Below are positions 57,289-64,000 of a DNA stretch of 64,000 bases, piece by piece. The stretch comes from Phylloscopus collybita (Eukaryota; Chordata; Aves; Passeriformes; Phylloscopidae). A program made the position numbers and the translations under genes. Each line of letters begins with the position of its first letter. Position 1 is the first letter of the stretch. The notes below the pieces were generated by a model. That model ran no database searches, was not told where the DNA came from, and was given only the letters and a program-made list of their open reading frames with translations. The DNA lies in assembly GCA_027886175.1 (NCBI GenBank), contig JAJNNQ010000023.1, forward strand, positions 1,332,501 to 1,396,500, written 5' to 3'.

Positions 57289-60200
57289 CACCCCATTCCA
57301 TCTCTCCATGCAGGGACACTCTTGAGGCAGGTGGCACCCCTCAGAGTGAGGTCACACCACGTCCTGCCCACACCTCTGTTGCTCCCTGGGCGGGTTTGGT
57401 TGCACACAAAGGCAGACAAAAAAAAAGCAATAAGATAATTATTGATGCAGTGACCAGTCCCTGCGGAGCACTGGAGTCCCCAGCTGCCACCTCCCTGGAG
57501 CCTTCAGCCTGGGAACCACGATGGGCAGGGTCTGCAGTGAACCAGAGCCCCATTGTGCAGATACCCAAGGTCTCACCCCACGATCCAGAGGTGTTTTGGA
57601 CGTGCAACCCTCACAGGCCCACTCACCCACAGGCTCAGTGCTCCCTGAGTTGGGGGGTCTCAGACCTGTAAGCTGCTTTTCCCTCCCAGATCCATCTGAG
57701 ACCCTCTCAGATGCTGACACCAGGGCCAGCACTTACACTCTGAAGCAGCATCAATGCTCCCAGGATAATTTCTTCAGCTGGTAGCAGCTTTCATCCCATC
57801 CCAGCTCACCCCAGCTAATCCCACTCCATCCCATCTCACCCCATCCCAGGTGCTGCACACCTGTACTTCACCTTCAACAGGAACAGCAGCAGAACATTGG
57901 ATTTGTCTTGCATCAAGGCTGTCTTTACCTTGGCTGTTCCCTGGGTGACTGATGATGATTTCCCTGCACAGTGGGAAGGCAGTGAGGGTGCAGGCTCTGT
58001 GTGTGACTTTGTGTGTCCCCCCGCCTGTGCCAATTTGGTCAGATGGATTTCAGAAATAATTTTGTGATAACATTTAAAAGGACAAGAAAAGGGGCCAGAG
58101 GACATGCAGGGGCTCTGTAAAGCAGCTCCTCCAGAAGTGTCCCGGTGGGTGTGCTCAGAGTGAAGAGTGAGGTGTCCTTTGGTACAGCCCAGAGACAGCA
58201 AATCCCCTTGTTCCCTGTCCTGGGGCTCTGAGACCAATGGATTTCACTCATGGAACTACCCAAGTGTGAGACATCCTGTCTGACCTGCTGAGGTTTCTCA
58301 GCCTCAGAAACTGCTCAGCGAGAGCTCAGCCCACCCTGGAGGGCTCCATTTTTCTGCAGTGAATATCAGAGCTTAAATGCCCAGCTCTGACCCAGGCAAC
58401 CTTTAAAGAAGAGACTGATTTCACCCATTTGCCTCCACCCCTGTGTCTCCAAGTCTTGGGTGTCAGCTCTGGCTGCAGGTGAAGGCTCTGGCTCCCAGGC
58501 ACTGCAGGTAGGAGACATGAAGGGCTCCCCTGTGCCTACACCACTCCAGTAGTGGATTTGCAAGCTGCTCATAATGTTTCCACCTAGGTTCCCCATTGCT
58601 GATTTTGGAGAATAATGTAGCTAAAACTCTTCTGTTTATTTGTGTAGTGAAACAGACCTTCTGACCACCAACCCCTTCAGCCCACTGCAACAAAAGGGAG
58701 GATTTTCCAGTGCCCATCTGGTTTGTGTTTAATGTAATGTGCAGAAAGGTTGCACATTTTCAGGGCCTGTGTTCATAAGTAGTAGATTGTGCAGCAGTTT
58801 ATTACACAAATGGAGCTTTATATTGCTGGGCTTTGTTGAGCTGCCAGTTGGGATAAAAGAAAAAAAAAAGTAACGTGCTTCGTAGACCCTATCAAGGAAA
58901 ATTAGAAAGCATTAAATTCTGCTCAGACTATCCATCACTGGTGTGCTGGTAATCAAATCCAGAGAGGCTGGTGGGAGGTCAAGACTTTCTTGTTCTTGGT
59001 GTTTCTGAATCAATAACTACTATGAAAGACATGTAAGTGAAAGCAAAAGAAGAGAGAGGGAGATGTCTGGCCTAGAAGTCGACACAAGATCACAGTGCAG
59101 AGGCCAGAAGAAACCAGATAGCTCCAGGTTTCTGAGGAGAAAACCCCACAGTCTCCACTCAGTTCTTGTGGTGAGCATGTGTTTTAGTTTAATTCTATAT
59201 TGGAATGGTTATTAAATTACTATCTAGTCCCAGGCAAAATCTAGCCCTTGTTCCACATAGCCAGGTAAGAGGTGTATCTACAGGAAGATTTTTCAGATTG
59301 CCTTTGTATCCAAATCAAATAAATATTGCAAACCCTGTATTGAACCCAGGTGATGCCTAATCCACAGCATCAGCCTGCAGCCTCGTGCTGCGCAGCCCAG
59401 CTTTAATGCCACTTAAATCAGAATGTAAGAACCAAAGGAATTCCAGGAATCCAGTGATATAAACTGTATTTTTAGAGCCGTGAGTGACTTGTGAGAGTGA
59501 AACAGTGCAGTGACTAAAGATAGCCCCAGCAAGGTTTTCCATGATTTATCACAGGAACGCTCACAGTGAGTTAAAGTCACCCAATGTTGTGATAGCAGCA
59601 CCTACATGCTGGCATGTTTTCAAGACAAGTCATTCATAACATATTTGTCACAGAGGAAAATTTCCATAACACAGCTCTGAGTTGTGTCTCACTTGCACAA
59701 GCACCACACACATCACTTTCCTATTAAGACACCGAGAGGTCCATTTGTTTCCAAGGATCTATTTTTATTTTTTTTTTTCTTTAAGCCAGCTGGAGGGAAG
59801 AACCCCACTTGCCTGCATGCCTCAAAGCTCTCCCAAGCTTCCAGTCCGTCTGAGCAATCAAAGCAGTGGTGGCAGAGGACAAAGACTCTCCCTTGGGCCA
59901 CTCCATTCCCTTTTGGCCATCTGGAGTTTAGTTATCATTTCATAGGAATTCGTTGTCTGACCCATCATTCCTCCTCGGGGGTCTGTGCTCCTCTGTGCAC
60001 CTAGAGGTTGGGTAGGGCCTTTCTCTGCTGAGCAAAATGTCTACAGGGGTTATTTTAGGGATGAAGTCATGGCAAACATTTCCTGACACCTCATGATCGG
60101 CGTTGCTCTTGGCTCCTGGCCCTTGCTAGCTGCAGTTTGCAGGATAAAGGAGCTGCCTTGTCAAGGGAGGGCTGCACTGCAGAGCTGTTTTCTCCCAGTT

Positions 60201-60334
60201 TCTATCACACTGGGATGCTCTCAGACAGAAATGGCAGAGAACCTGCAGAGAACTCCTCTCATGGACAGATTGCTCTTGGCCTCCTGCAGCCACCCCCTGA
60301 GTAGCCTGACAGTCACCTGAAATGTCTTTTTCAT
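57289..60334. other. Unique non-coding sequence
   Basis: No exon or element is convincing. Degenerate CATCCCA units lie at about 57790-57850 and a T run at 59764-59779. Confidence 0.5.
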
Positions 60335-60530
60335 GGAATCACAGAATGCTTTGGGTTGGAAGAGACCTTAAAGTTCATCCAGTTCCACCCCCTGCCATGG
60401 GCAGGGACAGCTTCCACTGTCCCAGGCTGCTCCAAGCTGACCTTGGACACTTCCAGGGATCCAGGGGCAGCCACAGCTTCTCTGGGCACCCTGTGCCAGG
60501 GCCTCCCAACCCTCATAGGAAGGAATTTTC
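60335..60530 (-). mobile_element. CR1 LINE, minus strand, 3' terminus
   Basis: Begins 'GGAATCACAGAATGCTTTGG', then 'GTTGGAAGAGACCTTAAAGT' and 'TCTCTGGGCACCCTGTGCCA', the complement of a CR1 3' end in correct order. A single octamer remnant remains. Confidence 0.93.
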
Positions 60531-63500
60531 AGATGTGTCAAGTCCCAAGTTCAGCTTCCAGCACAGAAGTCCACTGGTAGGGTGACATTCTCCACTGGAT
60601 GGGGACATCACCTGAGTCAGGTCCTCTCTCCCCATCCCTTGACTCTGCTCACTCCTGTGGTGTCCTTGCCCAGCTGCCAGGTCTCTACTCAAAACCAAGG
60701 CTGTGCCCAACTCTGTAACCACCTCCCATGGAGGGACATGTGTCAGTCACTCCCATTTCTTTTCTAGGTATGCTTTGAGATGCCTTTAAAACCAATTCCC
60801 ATCTCATTATGAGTCTGAGCTGCAGTTTAGTGCCCTCTTTCAGAAATCAGATAGAGAAGGGATAATTGTTTGTCATGATCCTTCTTGCTGCTCCATCTCC
60901 ATGTGCTTTCAGGCAGGTCCTACAACTCTTCTACTGCAGCCTGGGCACGATAAAATGAGCAGCTGAGAGTTGTTCTGGGGCTGCTGACAGTTTGTTCCTG
61001 GGCTGGGGCTGAGCCCCACTGCTCCAGACCATTGCTCAGCACCCAGCAGGGCAGAACCCCCAGGCTGGGTCACCTCACCTCACTGCCCATCCAGCCTTAG
61101 CACTCCAAACCCGGGCTCTGCCTGCTGTCCTTCCCTTGTAACCCTGCCTGTGGTTAAATAGAGTGTGTCAGTGATTAGAGGATTTCCTCTCCCTGCTGCA
61201 CTGGGGAAAGAGCGCTCATAGCTCCGTGCGCAGTCTGAGTTTTTGTTTCATCTTGTTTATATTTGTGGTTATTTCTGTGTTGCTTCAATGATCTGCACAT
61301 TCCTGGGGCCCTTGCTCGGAGCACCTGCAGTCAGGTTGTGCTCAGCATCTCCCTCTCTGTTGCAGCTGATTTTGAGAGGCAGCTAGTGAAGGGTAAAGTT
61401 CAATCCAGGACACAGTTCTTAATTCATGATTGAGCCTGATGAAGGGCGTGTGAATGATAACTGGGCACGTGAAACTTGGGGCTGAAACCGTGATCTGTGG
61501 TATGAAACCCGATAGCCCTGAAATGATAAAAAGAAAACATCCTCTTGCAAGAATTACACCATGTTGTCCCTGTGAGCGTTTAACCTGCAGGACTTGGGAG
61601 CAAGTTAGGCTCCTTGGCACCAAAAAAAATCAGGAGGGTTCTGGGAAGAAGTGATTTCAGGAGGCTAATGGGAATATCCACCACATCACAATCAGGAAGC
61701 ATGCATGTATCCAAGCACAGATTCCAGCAGGGAAAGACACCTATTGCAGGAACTCCCTAGGTAAGATGGCCTAATTAATAAATGGACTAAGAAATGAAGC
61801 TTAAATAGCTCTTCAGGGTAATTTGTCTCTTAGGCCAGCTTATCTGGGGACATTTTGCAATCCCCAGCCCTTCAAGTCTTTCAGGAGGGATGCCTTTGTT
61901 CCTTCAAAAGATGCTTTCTTACATAAAAGAAAATTACACCTTTATGCAGAAACATCTAGGAACGTTTCCCTGGCCCCGTGGTTCATGCTCAGCTGCCTCA
62001 GTGCTCTCAGGTGGGGAGCAGCAACCCCAGAGGGGTCACAGGAATCTGTCTCAGAAGAGCCAAAGTACTGTAGGTTTCATTCAAGGCAGCCTTGCTCCAC
62101 ACCAGCAGGCTACACCCAACACCTCACTGCTGACACTGGCAGCTTTGAAACCTCTGCTTTGGTAGCGTTAGGGAGAGGGGAAGAGGTGATGATTTGACAC
62201 AGCATTTAGCCGGGCATCTCCAAGCTGTAAAGATTGGGAGCACCGAAGAGATGATCATAAATGGAGCCGTCTGTGCTTGAACAGAACAGCATCCACGCAC
62301 AGGCTGGAAGGCAAGATGTTTCCAGTTAATGCACCATCTGTGTTAGATCTGCCCATTCACAAAGAGGAAACATGTTTCCACTCTGAGTGACTTTTTTTTT
62401 TTTTTTTTCTCAAACGAGGAGGCATCGAGGAGAGCGAGTACGTCAGCTGTGCGTGCGTGTCCGTGCGTTTGTGAGAGGGGCTGCGTGCCTGGGAGCCCCA
62501 CAGGCACGGCCCCAAGCTGCCCCCTGCCCCTGGCACCACACCACTCTGCACCACCCTGCTCCTCAAGACCTTCTCCAAGCTCTTCTTCCAGCTAACTTTG
62601 TGGAAATGGTCATCAGTGGAGGCAAAGTGCCCGGGGAGCGCCTCTGCTGTGGGAAGGGAGAGTGGGCTCGGAGCAGGGGCTCTCCACGCGGAGCAGGGAG
62701 GGGTTCTGGGTGTGGGGCTTCCTCAGGCAGCTGGGAGGGCACTGCCACAGGGTTTCAGGCTCCTCGAGGAGCTGTGTCCACCCTCCATGGTGAGCCAGCA
62801 CCTGGGGAACTGGAGCTGGCCTTACCTTGCTGCAGAGGGCATGGGCCAGTGGTTCCATCACGGTGTTTGACTCACTGGCAAAGCCCAGAGGAGAAGTTTC
62901 AGGAGTCAGGGTGGGATCCTGGCTGCTCTAGGGCTGGGAGGAGATGGTGCAGGACCCCATCATCCATGGCACTGCTTGCCCCACACTTGTGTGCTGACAG
63001 AGCAGCCAGAGCCACTGACCTCATGGGGAGAGAGAACGGGAGAGATGAGCCTGTGCCCAGGGCTAACCAGCAGCCAGGAGAACCTCTGTGGGAGACCTGC
63101 TGGTTATGTGGAGCTGGCTGGGGCTGGTCCCTCCCTTCCTTTGACATTCCAGTCCCAACAGTTCCATCTGCCCTCCCTTGTGTGCCCAGTTGCTCCCTTG
63201 GTGGGACAAGCAACATCTCCCCAAGGAGAGGCAGGCTGCAGTCACAGCCCCTGTGCTCTGTTCCCATGTTTGCTGTAGATCCTGCTTTCTCAGGGCTGTT
63301 TCAGGGCAGGCTAATTGGGGTGGCACTTCCAGGAACCCACTTCCATACCCACTGCTGCATTGCCTTCTGGTAACATCTGGCACAACGTGTCTGCACAGAT
63401 GTTCAGTGCTGTGGCTGCTTCCCTGCAGCTTGCTGGGGTGGTGTGTGGAGAAGAGCTCCATGGATGAGAAAAGCTTCGTCCTACTGGGGTTGTGCAAACC

Positions 63501-64000
63501 AGCTCATATATTTTAAAATGCCAAGAGAAGAAATTCACAGCTGTGCCTTTATTATGTGTGCATTTAGGGCCAAATTGGGCCTGTTTCTGGCGTGGCCATA
63601 GAGAACTCTGCAGGGAGAGGGCTGTTCCTTCAGAGGCTGCTGAGCAGCAGCAAAATCTCTCCAGAGCTACTGCTGCAAACCTGGGTCTGCACACCCCTTA
63701 TTTCCCCTGCATTTCCCCTTCCACCCAGAAGATACAGAAAGCCTCTGCTGCCTCATCCTCTTTCCCCTATCCCATTAAGTCCTACTGCCCAGGGACAGGC
63801 AATGCTGGAGGCTGAGAAGTGGGGACACAAGAGATCCATGTGGTTACAGCTTCACTGGGCTTTTCCGGATGCCTGGGGCTGGGCTAGAGCCTCTACTTTC
63901 CTTCCTGTGTTGCTGAGTGCCCCACAAACCCTTCTGCCCCAGCTGTGAGCTCCAGGGGAGGGGCTCAGCTCAGTGTGCCCCTCACCCATCCTGCCAGCTG
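60531..64000. other. Unique non-coding sequence
   Basis: No exon is recognised. Bases 61370-61620 are AT-leaning and repeat-free. A T run of about 18 lies at 62391-62408 and is followed by a short CpG-bearing stretch (62410-62480). The 328-codon frame at 62387-63373 begins in the T run and has no domain. Confidence 0.45.

Noticed and set aside
56538..57337. Three overlapping minus-strand frames of 220-247 codons
   Set aside because: They are translations of the 32-bp array, which cycles through all frames. There is no plausible start context and the non-repeat ends have no domain.
62387..63373. 328-codon open frame, plus strand
   Set aside because: It starts in a poly-T run (a stretch of phenylalanines) and shows low-complexity G/P/R/S composition with no family resemblance.

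Overview
This window looks like nuclear DNA of a bird, most likely a songbird. The interspersed repeats are almost all CR1 LINE fragments. I count about sixteen, nine on the plus and seven on the minus strand, all 5'-truncated, several ending in the ATTCTGTG octamer tail typical of CR1. The rest are short avian-type endogenous retrovirus LTRs. There are no Alu, B1 or L1 elements, no bacterial gene organisation, no rRNA and no recognisable tRNA. The species is inference; the sequence itself only shows the repeat families.

The window is gene-poor. Only two stretches look like exons, both on the plus strand: a 67-base candidate at 16151-16217 and a stronger one at 52666-52876 whose reading frame opens with an ATG at 52738 and ends at a consensus splice donor. 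I do not recognise either protein. If both belong to one gene, most of the window is intron. If the second is a first coding exon, the DNA before it is upstream sequence or a 5' UTR intron. The many longer open frames are GC-rich chance frames or reflect tandem repeats.

Layout: 1-10 kb holds six CR1 fragments, one of them (5585-6275) split by a 10-bp minisatellite, plus a weak minus-strand LTR candidate near 4.2-4.4 kb. 10.5-12.5 kb is an LTR cluster: an AT-rich minus-strand LTR-like segment, then an LTR interrupted by an inverted copy of its own family, then six copies of a 108-bp repeat that begins in the LTR end. 12.5-36 kb is mostly unique, with scattered CR1, an LTR at 24 kb, a putative LTR at 27 kb, an LTR at 31.6 kb and minisatellites at 22.3 and 30.4 kb. 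36.7-37.6 kb is a 20/21-bp palindromic array. 41.06-41.7 kb is a minus-strand CR1 whose octamer tail has grown to about 34 copies. 49-52 kb holds a CR1 and two copies of an unclassified 95-bp repeat. 52.67-53.4 kb is the candidate exon followed at once by six copies of an 83-bp repeat. 54.5-55.1 kb is a second copy of the 31.6-kb LTR. 56.7-57.3 kb is a 32-bp array of nineteen copies. 57.3-64 kb is largely unique, with one CR1.

Nothing here forms an operon, defence system or other multi-gene system. The most distinctive property is the number of long tandem arrays (eight of about 150 bp or more in 64 kb), several of which can be traced to the transposable element or splice junction where they arose.
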